This document shows positions 49,078 through 59,100 of a stretch of DNA of 64,000 bases, in pieces. The position numbers were made by a program, and so were the translations under genes. The notes beneath the pieces were generated by a model. The model was given only the letters and a program-made list of their open reading frames with translations. It did no database searches and was not told where the DNA came from. Origin of the DNA: Streptomyces ferrugineus (GTDB taxonomy: Bacteria > Actinomycetota > Actinomycetes > Streptomycetales > Streptomycetaceae); contig NZ_CP063373.1 in assembly GCF_015160855.1 (NCBI RefSeq), positions 7,973,001 to 8,037,000 of the forward strand, in the 5' to 3' direction. Each line of letters starts with the position of its first letter. Position 1 is the stretch's first letter.

Positions 49078-49131
49078 AGCGCGTCGGGTGTGGACGCTGG
49101 GAGTTCCGGATCTGTCCGGACGTCACCAGCT

Positions 49132-49173
49132 TCAGCCGACGCGCTTTCCAAGTACGAGGATTCGGGTGCGCAT
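49132..49173 (-). CDS. ilvB leader peptide
   Basis: A 13-residue ORF, MRTRILVLGKRVG, carrying Ile-Leu-Val-Leu in a row. It is preceded by a strong GGGGGGAGGG ribosome binding site and followed by the ilvB attenuator. Actinobacterial ilvB operons are known to have such leader peptides; stalling at Ile/Leu/Val codons prevents terminator formation. Its start is about 210 bases before ilvB. Confidence 0.85.
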   Translation of the reverse strand: MRTRILVLGKRVG

Positions 49174-49206
49174 GGCACTGACCCTCCCCCCGGCACACAC
49201 CCACTG

Positions 49207-52200
49207 TCAAGTGGGTGGGACGGGAGTCTCATTATGTGAGCGAAGGGCACTGCCGCCTCCGAGAACGACGGGGACACCACTGGTGTACACCCCCGAACCA
49301 CCCCCCGCGAACGCGGGCTCCACCGGGGCGTGCGGAACCGGATAGTGGCCGGAACTGAGCGCCCGGCGCAGCCGGTACTCGTCCAGCGGCCCGGAGAACG
49401 CCATGCCCTGCCCGTGCGTGCACCCCATAGCGCGCAGCGCCACGACCTGCTCCGGCAGGTCCACGCCGTCGGCCACGGACTGCAGCCCGAGGTCCCCGGC
49501 GATCCGCAGCAGCCCGCTGGTGATCTTGTGCAGCCGTGTGGACTCGACGACGCCCTCGACCAGACCGCGGTCGAGCTTGAGCACGTCGACGGGGAGCCTG
49601 CGCAGCGCGGTGATCGCCGCGTACCCGCTGCCGAAGCCGTCCAGGGCGACCCGGACGCCGAGTCTGCGCAGGCCGCTCAGGCGGCGCTCCAGGTCGTCCA
49701 GCGAGATCCTCGGGTCGAGGTCGGACAGCTCGATGATCAGCGACCCGGACGGCAGCCCGTGCCGGGTCAGCAGCGCCTCGATCGAGCCCAGCGGCATCGA
49801 GCGGTCCAGCAGCCGGCGCGCACCCATCCGTACGGCAACCGGTACGGCGAGCCCGGTCGCGGTGCGCTCGGCGGCCTGCTCGGCGGCCTCCTCCAGCATC
49901 CAGCGGCCCAGCTCGGCGGTCTTGTCGCTGTCCTCGGACACCCGCAGGAACTCGGCGGGCGTGAACAGCACCCCTTGCGAGGACCGCCAGCGCGCCTGGG
50001 CGGCGACCGACGTGATCCGGCCGTCCGCCAGGCACACCACCGGCTGGTGCAGCAGTGCGAACTCGCCGTCGTGCAGCGCGGCACGCAGCCGCGTGGCCAG
50101 CTCCGCCTTGCGTACGACGTCCTGCTGCATCTGCGGCTTGTACAGCTCGACGCGGCCCTTGCCGCCCGCCTTGGCGCGGTACATGGCGAGGTCGGCGTTG
50201 CGCAGCAGCTCCCCCGCGCCGAGGCCCGGCTCGGCGAAGGCGACGCCGATGGAGGCGTTGACACGGACATCGTTGCCGTCGATGAGGTACGGCTGCGACA
50301 GCGTGACCCTGAGGCGGTCGGCGAGCTCCAGGATGTGGCGTTCACGGGCGGTGCGGTCACGGGTGTTGTCCCCGGCGATCAGGGCCGCGAACTCGTCGCC
50401 GCCCAGCCGGGACGCGGTGTCGCCGTGCCGGACCGCCTCCTGGAGTCTGCGGGCGGCCTGGACGAGCAGTTCGTCGCCGGCCTGGTGTCCGATCGTGTCG
50501 TTGACGCCCTTGAAGCCGTCGAGGTCGATGAAGAGGACGGCCGTGTTGCGCAGGGCGAGACCCCGGTCGGTGGCGCGGCGGCCGGACAGGGCCTGCTGCA
50601 CGCGCTTGGTGAACAGCGCGCGGTTGGGCAGGTCGGTGAGCGGGTCGTGCTCGGCGTTGTGCTGGAGCTGCGCCTGCAGGCGCACTCTTTCGGTCACGTC
50701 CCGGCTGTTGAAGATGAGGCCGCCGTGGTGCCGGTTGACGGTCGACTCGACATTGAGCCAGCCGTCGTCGCCCGAGCGGAAGCGGCACTCGATGCGCGTA
50801 GTGGGTTCCTCAACTGGGCTGGCGGCGAGGAAGCGGCGCACTTCGTGCACCACGCAGCCCAGGTCCTCCGGGTGGATGAGATTGGCCAGTTCGGTACCCA
50901 CCAGCTCCTCGGCGGAGCGTCCGTAGACCCCGGCGGCGGCCGGGGAGACGTACCGGAGGATTCCGTTGGGCGCGGCGATCATGATGACGTCGCTGGAGCC
51001 CTGCACCAGGGAGCGGAAGTGGTTCTCCTTCTGCGCCAGTTCCTGGGTGAGGGTGATGTTGTCGAGGAGCATGATGCCCTGGCGCACCACGAGGGCCAGC
51101 ACCACGGTGCCGCCGGTGATGAGCACCACGCGGTCGACGCTGCGGCCGTTGAGGACGTTGTAGAGGATCCCCAGGGTGCAGACGGCGGCGGCGAGGTACG
51201 GCGTGAGCGCGGCCAGGGAGCCGGCGATCGGACGGGTGACCGGGTACCGGGTGTGATCACCTCCCTGCGCGGGCGGCGTGTGGTGGTGGCCCCCGCCGCG
51301 CTGTCCGGGCACGTGCTCGTGCACCACGCGCGTGTGCCCCGCCCTGTCGTGCCGGTCGGCGTCCTCGTGCCCGCGCCGGGGCGCGGCCCACGGGGCGTAC
51401 GCCAGGAGCAGCGAGCCGGCGAACCAGCCCGCGTCGAGGAGCTGGCCGGAGCGGTAGCTGTTGTGCAGCAGCGGCGAGGTGAACAGGGCGTCGCACATCA
51501 CGGTCAGGGCGAGCGCGCCGATCGCGGTGTTGACCGCGGTGCGGTTGGCCGAGGAGCGCCGGAAGTGCAGCGCGAGCACCATGCTGACCAGGGCGATGTC
51601 GAGCAGCGGGTAGGCCAGCGAGAGCGCGGTGTGCGCCACGCTCGTGCCGCCGGAGTCGAGCTTGGCCGCCTGGGCCAGGGCGAGGCTCCATGCCAGGGTC
51701 AGCAGCGAGCCGCCGATCAGCCAGGCGTCCAGCCCGAGGCAGACCCAGCCGGCCTTGGTCACCGGCCGTTTGGCGAGCACCAGGAGTCCCACGATGGCGG
51801 GCGGCGCGAAGCACAGGAAGAACCCGTCGGCGTAGGAGGGGCTGGGCACGGGCCGCTCCAGGACGACCTCGTACCACCCCCAGACGAGGTTGCCGAGGGC
51901 CGCCATGGCCGAGGAGAGCGCGAACAGCAGCCAGGCGGGTCGAAAGCGGATACGGCGGCTGCGGGCGTAGCGGAAGCAGGACACGGAGGCCGCGCCGGCC
52001 GCGGCGGCCAGCCCGAAGTCGCCCATGATCAGCGCGACTTGGACCGAACCCCAGCCGACCGCGGAACCGACGGCGTATCCCGCGCACACCAGGGCCAGAA
52101 CGAGTTGCGGATACAGTCCCGAGCCGGTGCCCCGGGACGAGAGACGAGGCAGCGTCGCCGCCGGTGAGGGCTTGGCCCGCAGCGCTCCGTCGAGCGTGGT

Positions 52201-52419
52201 CGTGGGGGGCGGTGGCGAGCTCACCGGGTCCTCCCGGTCCGCGCCGCTCGCGGGTCCCGAGGGTCCCGGTGCGCTGCGTGTGCCTGCCGCCTGCGGCTGC
52301 TGTGCCGGCGGTGGTGATGGCTGTGACGGCAGCCGTGGGTGCCGTGATGGCCGCGTCTGCGCGTGGTCGGTCGCCAGGGTCGCCGCCGACGGCCCCGTCG
52401 CGTCGGATCGCTCGTCCAT
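49207..52419 (-). CDS. Membrane GGDEF/EAL cyclic-di-GMP protein (CdgC-like) with degenerate EAL
   Basis: About 1070 residues. A Pro/Ser/Thr-rich cytoplasmic N-terminus precedes about eight to ten membrane helices (from LYPQLVLALVCAGYAVGSAVGW), then a PAS domain (HFRSLVQGSSDVIMIAAPNGILRYVSPAA). The GGDEF domain has an intact GGDEF at 673-677 and RxxD inhibition site RHGD at 664-667, so diguanylate cyclase activity is expected. In the EAL domain the signature is AAQARW (806-811), not EALxRW, and DDFG reads DGFG, so phosphodiesterase activity is doubtful. By recalled gene order it matches S. coelicolor CdgC, a developmental c-di-GMP protein. Start ATG 52419 or GTG 52449. The stop codon lies in the loop of an 8-bp hairpin (49198-49217), possibly its terminator. 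Confidence 0.9.
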   Translation of the reverse strand: MDERSDATGPSAATLATDHAQTRPSRHPRLPSQPSPPPAQQPQAAGTRSAPGPSGPASGADREDPVSSPPPPTTTLDGALRAKPSPAATLPRLSSRGTGSGLYPQLVLALVCAGYAVGSAVGWGSVQVALIMGDFGLAAAAGAASVSCFRYARSRRIRFRPAWLLFALSSAMAALGNLVWGWYEVVLERPVPSPSYADGFFLCFAPPAIVGLLVLAKRPVTKAGWVCLGLDAWLIGGSLLTLAWSLALAQAAKLDSGGTSVAHTALSLAYPLLDIALVSMVLALHFRRSSANRTAVNTAIGALALTVMCDALFTSPLLHNSYRSGQLLDAGWFAGSLLLAYAPWAAPRRGHEDADRHDRAGHTRVVHEHVPGQRGGGHHHTPPAQGGDHTRYPVTRPIAGSLAALTPYLAAAVCTLGILYNVLNGRSVDRVVLITGGTVVLALVVRQGIMLLDNITLTQELAQKENHFRSLVQGSSDVIMIAAPNGILRYVSPAAAGVYGRSAEELVGTELANLIHPEDLGCVVHEVRRFLAASPVEEPTTRIECRFRSGDDGWLNVESTVNRHHGGLIFNSRDVTERVRLQAQLQHNAEHDPLTDLPNRALFTKRVQQALSGRRATDRGLALRNTAVLFIDLDGFKGVNDTIGHQAGDELLVQAARRLQEAVRHGDTASRLGGDEFAALIAGDNTRDRTARERHILELADRLRVTLSQPYLIDGNDVRVNASIGVAFAEPGLGAGELLRNADLAMYRAKAGGKGRVELYKPQMQQDVVRKAELATRLRAALHDGEFALLHQPVVCLADGRITSVAAQARWRSSQGVLFTPAEFLRVSEDSDKTAELGRWMLEEAAEQAAERTATGLAVPVAVRMGARRLLDRSMPLGSIEALLTRHGLPSGSLIIELSDLDPRISLDDLERRLSGLRRLGVRVALDGFGSGYAAITALRRLPVDVLKLDRGLVEGVVESTRLHKITSGLLRIAGDLGLQSVADGVDLPEQVVALRAMGCTHGQGMAFSGPLDEYRLRRALSSGHYPVPHAPVEPAFAGGGSGVYTSGVPVVLGGGSALRSHNETPVPPT

Positions 52420-52628
52420 AGGCCGTGCATCGCCCGTCGCCCCCCTCACAAATCTGAAATGTCCATCCCCGGCGCCGATCGGTGCTGGCGCTGCCCCTGT
52501 CGGGACGATACACCAGTCTCGTCACTCAGGGACATAGTGCCTCTACGCTCCGTGACGACCAGCGCATATGCGAGTACTGACCGCTTCCGTGAGGTTGCGG
52601 ACGGTACTCGAAACGGATTATGGGCCTG

Positions 52629-53570
52629 TTACGTGCCTGTCGTAAGGATCACGTTGCGCAGCGGCTCCCGGTTCACGTAACGACTCAACTGGTCCACCAG
52701 CAGCCGCTTCGCGCGCGGCAGGAACGCGGATGTCGGCCCGCCCACGTGCGGGCTGATGAGCACGCCCGGCGCCCGCCACAGGGGGTGCTCCCGGGGCAGC
52801 GGTTCGGGGTCGGTGACGTCCAGGGCGGCGGTGATGCGCCCGGTCTCCAGCTCGGCCAGCAGCGCCTTTGTGTCCACGACGGGTCCGCGGGCGACGTTGA
52901 CCAGCAGCGCGCCGTCCTTCATGCGGGCGAGGAAGTCGGCGTCGACCAGGTGCCGGGTGGCCTCCGTCAGGGGCGTGGACAGGATGACGACGTCCGCTTC
53001 CGGGAGCAGGGCGGGCAGTTCGGTGAGCGGATGCACATCTCCGCGCGCCGTGGTGCGCTCAGAGCGCGCGACGCGCGCCACCCGCGCGAGTTCAAAGGGT
53101 ACGAGCCGGTCCTCGATGGCGGCGCCGATCGAGCCGTATCCCACGATGAGGACGTTCTTGTCCGCCAGCGCGGGCCGGAACCCGCCGAGCCACTCCCCCC
53201 TGTCCTGCGCCCGCACGAAGTCGGGGACGCCGCGCAGCGAGGCGAGGATCAGCGTGAGCGTGAGCTCGCCCGTGCTCGCCTCGTGCACCCCGCGCGCGTT
53301 GCACAGCCGCACGCCGGGCCGCAGGTGCTTCAGGCCCGCCTCCACGTGATCGATACCGGCGGAGAGCGTCTGCACCACCTCCACGCCGCTCATCTCCGGC
53401 AGGGGACGCTGCCCGAGCCCGGCGGGCTTCATGTACGGGACGACGTAGAAGACACAGTCGGCCGGGTCGGCGGGGAAGTCCTCGGCACCGTCCCAGAAGC
53501 GGTAGTCGGGGCCCTCGGGGAGGCCCTCGATCTCGTCCGGCGGGATGGGGAGCCACACGTCAGCAGTCAT
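52629..53570 (-). CDS. D-isomer-specific 2-hydroxyacid dehydrogenase
   Basis: A 313-residue NAD-dependent enzyme: MSGVEVVQTLSAGIDHVEAGLKHLRPGVRLCNARGVHEASTGEL (catalytic domain), NVLIVGYGSIGAAIEDRL (NAD site), LLVNVARGPVVDTKALL (catalytic Arg), AALDVTDPEPLPREHPLW (Glu) and ISPHVGGPT (His). Substrate unknown; hydroxypyruvate, glyoxylate or lactate are possible. Divergent from the aldo/keto reductase, with a 76-base shared promoter. Confidence 0.9.
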   Translation of the reverse strand: MTADVWLPIPPDEIEGLPEGPDYRFWDGAEDFPADPADCVFYVVPYMKPAGLGQRPLPEMSGVEVVQTLSAGIDHVEAGLKHLRPGVRLCNARGVHEASTGELTLTLILASLRGVPDFVRAQDRGEWLGGFRPALADKNVLIVGYGSIGAAIEDRLVPFELARVARVARSERTTARGDVHPLTELPALLPEADVVILSTPLTEATRHLVDADFLARMKDGALLVNVARGPVVDTKALLAELETGRITAALDVTDPEPLPREHPLWRAPGVLISPHVGGPTSAFLPRAKRLLVDQLSRYVNREPLRNVILTTGT

Positions 53571-53646
53571 GCTCTGGAGGCTATGTCAGGCGAACAGGAG
53601 TCCAGAGGTTAGGTTGGGGTGCCGGAAGAGGGAGGGTTACGGCCAG

Positions 53647-54645
53647 GTGGAGCGCAGGACGATCGGCGCGGCGGCGCTCGCGGTGGGGGCCATAGGGCTC
53701 GGGTGCATGCCGATGAGCTGGGCGTACAGCTCGTCGCGGCAGCGGGGCGAGGAGTCGGTCAGGGCGGTGCACCGGGCGCTCGATCTGGGCTCGACGCTGC
53801 TGGACACGGCCGACATGTACGGCCCCTTCACCAACGAGCTGCTGGTGGGGCGGGTGTTGAAGGAGCGCCGCCAGGACGCGTTCGTGTCGACCAAGGTCGG
53901 GCTGCTGGTCGGCGAGCAGCACATCGTGGCCAACGGCCGCCCCGGCTATGTGAAGCGGGCCTGCGACGCCTCTCTGCGCCGTCTCCAGACGGACGTCATC
54001 GACCTCTACCAGCTGCACCGCGCGGACCCCGAGGTGCCGGTGGAGGAGACGTGGGGCGCGATGGCGGAACTCGTCCGGGCCGGAAAGGTACGGGCGTTGG
54101 GGCTGTGCGCGGTGGGCGCGCGGGGTGGCCGCCGCCTTGGGACGCGTCTGCACGACGCCACGATCCGGCAGTTGCAGCGGGTGCAGCAGGTCTTCCCGGT
54201 CAGCGCGGTGGAGGCCGAGCTGTCGGTGTGGTCGCCGGAGGCGCTGGAGGCGCTGCTGCCGTGGTGCGAGGCGCGTGGCATCGGCTTCCTGGCCGCGATG
54301 CCGCTGGGCAACGGCTTCCTCACCGGCACACTGACCCCGGGCGAGGGTTTCGAGCCGGACGACGTGCGGGCCCGGCACCCGCGCTTCACCGCCGAGATGA
54401 TGGCGGCGAACCAGCCGATAGTGGCCGGACTGCGCCGCATCGCGGCCCGGCACGGGGACGCGGTCACGCCGGCGCAGGTGGCGCTGGCCTGGGTGGTGGC
54501 TCAGGGACGGCACGTCGTCGCGGTGCCGGGGGCCAAGCGGGAGCGCTGGGTGGCGCAGAACGCGGGGGCTCAGGGGTTGCGGCTGACCCCGGAGGACCTG
54601 GTCGAGGTGGCGGAGCTGCCGGGCGCGCAGGGATCCTGGGACTGA
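53647..54645 (+). CDS. Aldo/keto reductase
   Basis: A 332-residue NADPH-dependent AKR. The tetrad is visible: Asp and Tyr in LLDTADMYGPFTNE, Lys in DAFVSTKVGL, His in IDLYQLHRADP. The N-terminal IGLGCMPMSWAYSS is typical of the AKR13 type. Reduces aldehydes or ketones; substrate unknown. GTG 53647 is preferred because GGAGGG lies about ten bases upstream and yields a normal N-terminus. Confidence 0.9.
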   Translation: MERRTIGAAALAVGAIGLGCMPMSWAYSSSRQRGEESVRAVHRALDLGSTLLDTADMYGPFTNELLVGRVLKERRQDAFVSTKVGLLVGEQHIVANGRPGYVKRACDASLRRLQTDVIDLYQLHRADPEVPVEETWGAMAELVRAGKVRALGLCAVGARGGRRLGTRLHDATIRQLQRVQQVFPVSAVEAELSVWSPEALEALLPWCEARGIGFLAAMPLGNGFLTGTLTPGEGFEPDDVRARHPRFTAEMMAANQPIVAGLRRIAARHGDAVTPAQVALAWVVAQGRHVVAVPGAKRERWVAQNAGAQGLRLTPEDLVEVAELPGAQGSWD

Positions 54646-54786
54646 CGGCCGCCGAGCCGGGGGCGGAATCCGGCCGAGTCGGGCCGTGCGCCCGGCGGCA
54701 TTGGTTCAGTGTTCATGGATCGGGAACCTGTGAGGCCCGAGCGGTGTAAGAAAAGTAGAACCCGCCGCGTCGAAGGGACCGTGATC

Positions 54787-55953
54787 GTGCAACGTCGAGC
54801 TGTGACGGCCGTATTGGCCGCTGCCGCACTCCTGCTGGCGGCCGGCTGTTCCTCCGACGACGGGGAATCGCCGGGCAAGAACGGGAGCGCGGAATCGAGC
54901 ACCACCTCGGGAGCGGACGCCTCGCCCACCGGCCGGGCGGCCGAGGAGACCCCGCCGGCACAGGGCTCGGTGAAGGTGGTGCGCACGGTCGCCGAGGGCC
55001 TGAACTCCCCGTGGGGCCTGGCCCCGCTCCCTGACGGGGACCTGCTGGTCTCCTCCCGCGACGACGCCACGATCACCCGGGTCGACGGGGAGAGCGGCAA
55101 GAAGGCCGAGCTGGGCGAGGTGCCCGGGGTGTCGCCGGCGGGCGAGGGCGGACTGATGGGCCTGGCACTGTCGCCGGACTACGCCTCGGACCACATGGTC
55201 TACGCCTACTTCACCTCGGCCTCGGACAACCGCATCGTCCGCATGCTGTACGACGAGCAGCGCCCGTCCGGCGACCAGCTCGGCGCGCCCGACACGATCT
55301 TCAAGGGCATCCCCAAGGGCTTCATCCACAACGGCGGCCGGATCGCCTTCGGCCCGGACAAGATGCTCTACGCGGGCACGGGAGAGAGCGGTGACACGGG
55401 CCTGTCCCAGGACAGGAAGTCCCTGGGCGGCAAGATCCTGCGCCTGACCCCGGAGGGCGAACCGGCTCCCGGCAACCCCTTCCCGGACTCGCCCGTGTAC
55501 TCCTACGGCCACCGCAATGTGCAGGGCCTGGCCTGGGACTCCCAACAGCGCCTGTTCGCCTCCGAGTTCGGCCAGGACACCTGGGACGAGCTGAACGCGA
55601 TCAAGCCGGGCGACAACTACGGCTGGCCGGAGGCCGAGGGCAAGTCGGACGACTCCGAGTACCACAACCCGCTGGCCCAGTGGGGCACCGACGACGCCTC
55701 CCCCAGCGGCGCCGCCTACGCCGAGGGCTCCATATGGATGGCCGGCCTGAAGGGCCAGCGCCTGTGGCGCATTCCGCTGAACGGCACGGAGGCGTCGGCG
55801 GACCCGCAGGCCTTCCTGGAGGGCGAGTACGGCCGGCTGCGCACGGTCGTCCCGGCGGGCGGCGACAAGCTGTGGCTGATGACCAGCAACACGGACGGAC
55901 GCGGCGACCCCAAGGACGGGGACGACCGGATACTGGAGCTGCGGGTGACCTGA
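54787..55953 (+). CDS. PQQ-dependent glucose/sorbosone dehydrogenase-family lipoprotein
   Basis: A 388-residue lipoprotein. Lipobox LLLAAGC with Cys near residue 19, a Ser/Thr/Gly-rich linker, then a six-bladed GSDH beta-propeller: AEGLNSPWGLAPLPDGDLLVSSRD, GEGGLMGLALSPDYASDHMVYAYFT, FIHNGGRIAFGPDKMLYAGTGESG, YSYGHRNVQGLAWD, ASEFGQDTWDELNAIKPGDNYGWPE. Members oxidise sugars with PQQ, though many actinobacterial versions have no proven activity. GTG 54787 has GAAGGG nine bases upstream; GTG 54781 is an alternative. Confidence 0.9.
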   Translation: MQRRAVTAVLAAAALLLAAGCSSDDGESPGKNGSAESSTTSGADASPTGRAAEETPPAQGSVKVVRTVAEGLNSPWGLAPLPDGDLLVSSRDDATITRVDGESGKKAELGEVPGVSPAGEGGLMGLALSPDYASDHMVYAYFTSASDNRIVRMLYDEQRPSGDQLGAPDTIFKGIPKGFIHNGGRIAFGPDKMLYAGTGESGDTGLSQDRKSLGGKILRLTPEGEPAPGNPFPDSPVYSYGHRNVQGLAWDSQQRLFASEFGQDTWDELNAIKPGDNYGWPEAEGKSDDSEYHNPLAQWGTDDASPSGAAYAEGSIWMAGLKGQRLWRIPLNGTEASADPQAFLEGEYGRLRTVVPAGGDKLWLMTSNTDGRGDPKDGDDRILELRVT

Positions 55954-55959
55954 GCGGCC

Positions 55960-56160
55960 TCACCCCTTGCCGTCGTCCTCGTCGCCCTCCTCACCCGACT
56001 CCTCGGGCGGTCTGACGACGACCTTCCCGGACGCGAGATCTATCGGCCCGCGCCCGGGGTCGTTGTCGCCGACGTCCTCGCGGGTCAGTTCCAGGCGGTT
56101 CTGCTCGTCGCGGGTGTGCTTGCGGCCGGGGGCGAAGAGTTCCTCGAACGCGTTGAACAC
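55960..56160 (-). CDS. DUF6191 family small protein
   Basis: A 66-residue acidic protein: MFNAFEELFAPGRKHTRDEQNRLELTREDVGDNDPGRGPIDLASGKVVVR, then an Asp/Glu-rich tail. The N-terminus matches a small Streptomyces family of unknown function. It ends six bases from the convergent sugar dehydrogenase and lies just downstream of the LAL regulator gene. Confidence 0.82.
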   Translation of the reverse strand: MFNAFEELFAPGRKHTRDEQNRLELTREDVGDNDPGRGPIDLASGKVVVRPPEESGEEGDEDDGKG

Positions 56161-56198
56161 GGAGCCTCCCTGGACCGACGTCCCTTACAGCGTAAACC

Positions 56199-59100
56199 TC
56201 AGCCTTCCATCCCGGACGTGAGCATTTCGGCCGGAAACAGTCCCAGCCGATGCGCCACCGCCGCCGCCTCGCCCCTCCCCGAGACGCCGAGCTTCCCGAG
56301 GATGTTCGACACATGGACGCTGGCCGTCTTCGGGGAGATGAAGAGTTCCTCGGCGATCTGGCGGTTGGTGCGACCGTCGGAGACCAGGCGCAGCACGTCG
56401 CGTTCTCGGGTGGTGAGACCGAGGGAGTCGGCCGGGTCGGCCGGGGGCGGGGCCGTTGTGAGGGTGAGGCGGGCGCGCTGGGCGAGCTGGGTCGTGGCGT
56501 CGGCGAGTGGGCGGGCGCCGAGGTGGACGGCGGTGGCCCGGGTCAGGCGGAGCAGTTCGGTGGCGCGGGCGCGCTCGTCGTCGCCGCCGATCGTGAGCAG
56601 GGCCTCGGCGAGGCGGTGGCGGACCTGGGCGAGGTCATAGGGGCGCTCCAGGGCTTCGAAGGCGGTGACCACGTCCGACCAGGTGTCGGGGGCGGCGCGG
56701 CCCTGAGCGCGGTCGAGCTCGGCGCGGGTCCACTTCTCGTACGCCAGCCACAGGGGTGCGCCGGTGGTGAGCCGACGGACGGTGTCGAAGAGCCGTTCCA
56801 GGAAGGCGGCGCGGCCCTCCCGGGCGGCGGGCAGGGCTTGGGCGCGGGCGTCGGACTCGGCGACGGCGGCGGCCAGCAGAAGCGGCCAGGCGTAGCGCTG
56901 GGTGCCGGGCGGGAAGCCGGCGCTCAGGGCTCGCTCGGCCTCCGCCCGGGCGTCGAGGAGGCGGCCCTCGGCGGCGGCTATGCCGAGGGCGAGGTAGGAC
57001 ATCGGCAGGTTGTTCTGCGGCATGGGGTCGTGGGTGCCGTAGGAGGCGCGGGCGGCGGCGAGGTGGCGGGCGGCCTCGGCGACCTCGCCGCGGGCCAGGG
57101 CGAGATGGGCGAGGCGGTTGGAGGCGCCGCCGCGCGGCTTGACGGACTGGCCGGTGCGCTGGGCGTTCAGCGCGGCTTCGGCGGCCTCGTCCCAGCGGCC
57201 CAGGGAGATCAGTGACTCGGCGAGGTTCGCCCAGATCCAGGCCTCGGAGTCGCGCAGGCCCCACTCCTGGGTGAGCCGCAGCCCCTCGCGCAGGATGCGG
57301 ACGGAGTCCTCGGAGCGGCCGATGCCTTCGAGGACGGAAGGGAGGTTGACATGGCTGCGGCCCACCACGGCCGTGAGGCCCCGGGCCAGTACCTGGTCCT
57401 TGACCTCGTACATCTGGTCGAGTCCGGCCTCGATGTGGCCGGCGTCGACCATGAGGACGCCGAGGGTGAGGCGGGCGTTGAGTTCGATGTCCTCGGCGCC
57501 CACCATGCGGGCGTACTCGACGGCCCGTTCGGCGGCCGACATGGCGTCGGGGCCGGGGGCGCGCAGCATCGACCAGTTGGCCGCGGCGGCCAGCACCTCG
57601 GCGTGCACCTCGGAGGGCGGCAGACCGCGGACCAGGTCCTGTGCGGTGCCCAGCTCCTTCCAGCCGTCACCGCGGGCCTGTGCCTGGACGAGACGGGCGC
57701 GCTGGACCCAGAACCAGGCGGCGCGCAGGGGTGCGCCCTCGTCCTCCAGCAGGTGCAGGGCCCGCTTGGTGATCTTCAGGGCGCGTTCGCGTTCCCCGCA
57801 GAGCCGTCCGGCGACGGCGGCCTCGGCCATCAGGTCGAGGTAGCGCAGGGGTGTGGTCGCGGGGTCACAGCCGCAGGGCGGATAGACCTCGGTGTAGTCG
57901 ACGGGGCGCAGCGTGGCCCGGGTCTCCTCGGGGGCGGAGTCCCACAGTTCCATCGCACGTTCCAGCAGCCGCAGTTGCTCGGCGTGGGCGTGCCTGCGGC
58001 GGGCGGTGACGGAGGCGTCCAGGACGGCGGGCAGGGCCTTGGCCGGGTCGTGGGCGTGGTACCAGTAGCTGGCCAGCCGCATGACGCGTTCGCCGGCCGG
58101 GACGAGCGTCGGGTCGGCCTCCAGGGCCTCGGCGTAGCGGCGGTTGAGGCGGGAGCGCTCGCCGGGCAGCAGGTCGTCGCCGACGGCCTCGCGGACCAGG
58201 GAGTGCCGGAAGCGGTAGCCGTCGCCGGAGGGCGCGGCGCTGAGGATGTTGGCGTTCACGGCGGCCCGCAGCGCCTCGATGAGGTCGTCCTCGGCGAGCT
58301 GGGCGACGGCGGCGAGCAGCCGGTACTCGACGGTGGAGCCGCCCTCGGCGACGATCCTGGCGACCCGCTGGGCGCTCTCGGGCAGTCGCTCGACGCGGAC
58401 CAGGAGCAGGTCGCGCAGGGAGTCGGTGAGGCCGGTGCAGCTGCCCTCGTGGGTGGCGACGGCGAGTTCCTCGACGAAGAAGGCGTTGCCGTCGGAGCGT
58501 TCGAAGATCGCGTCGACCTGGGCCGGGTCGGGTTCGCAGGCGAGGATGCCGGCGATCTGGCGGCCGACCTCGGCGCGGTTGAAACGGCCGAGTTCGATTC
58601 GGCGGACGGTGCGCAGCCGGTCGAGTTCGGCGAGGAGCGGGCGCAGCGGGTGGCGGCGGTGGATGTCGTCGGAGCGGTAGGTGGCGAGGACGGCCAGGCG
58701 GCCGGTGCGCAGGGTGCGGAAGAGATAGGCGAGCAGGTGGCGGGTGGAGGCGTCGGCCCAGTGCAGGTCCTCCAGGGCGACGACGACCGTGCGGCCGGCG
58801 GCGACGCGCTCCAGGAGGCGGGCGGTGAGTTCGAAGAGGCGGGCCATGCCCTCCTCGTCGGAGCGGTCCGGGCCGCGGGCGGCAGCCGTCTCGCCCAACT
58901 CGGGCAGCAGCCGGGCCAGTTCCTCCTCCTGGCCGGCGGCAGCGGCGGCCAGTTCGTCGGGCAGTTCCCGGCGCAGGGCGCGCAGGGCGGTGGAGAACGG
59001 GGCGAAGGGCAGGCCGTCGGCGCCGATCTCGACGCAGCCGCCGAGCACGACGACGGCGCCCTCGCGGGCGGCGGCGCCGGCGAACTCCTCGACGAGGCGG

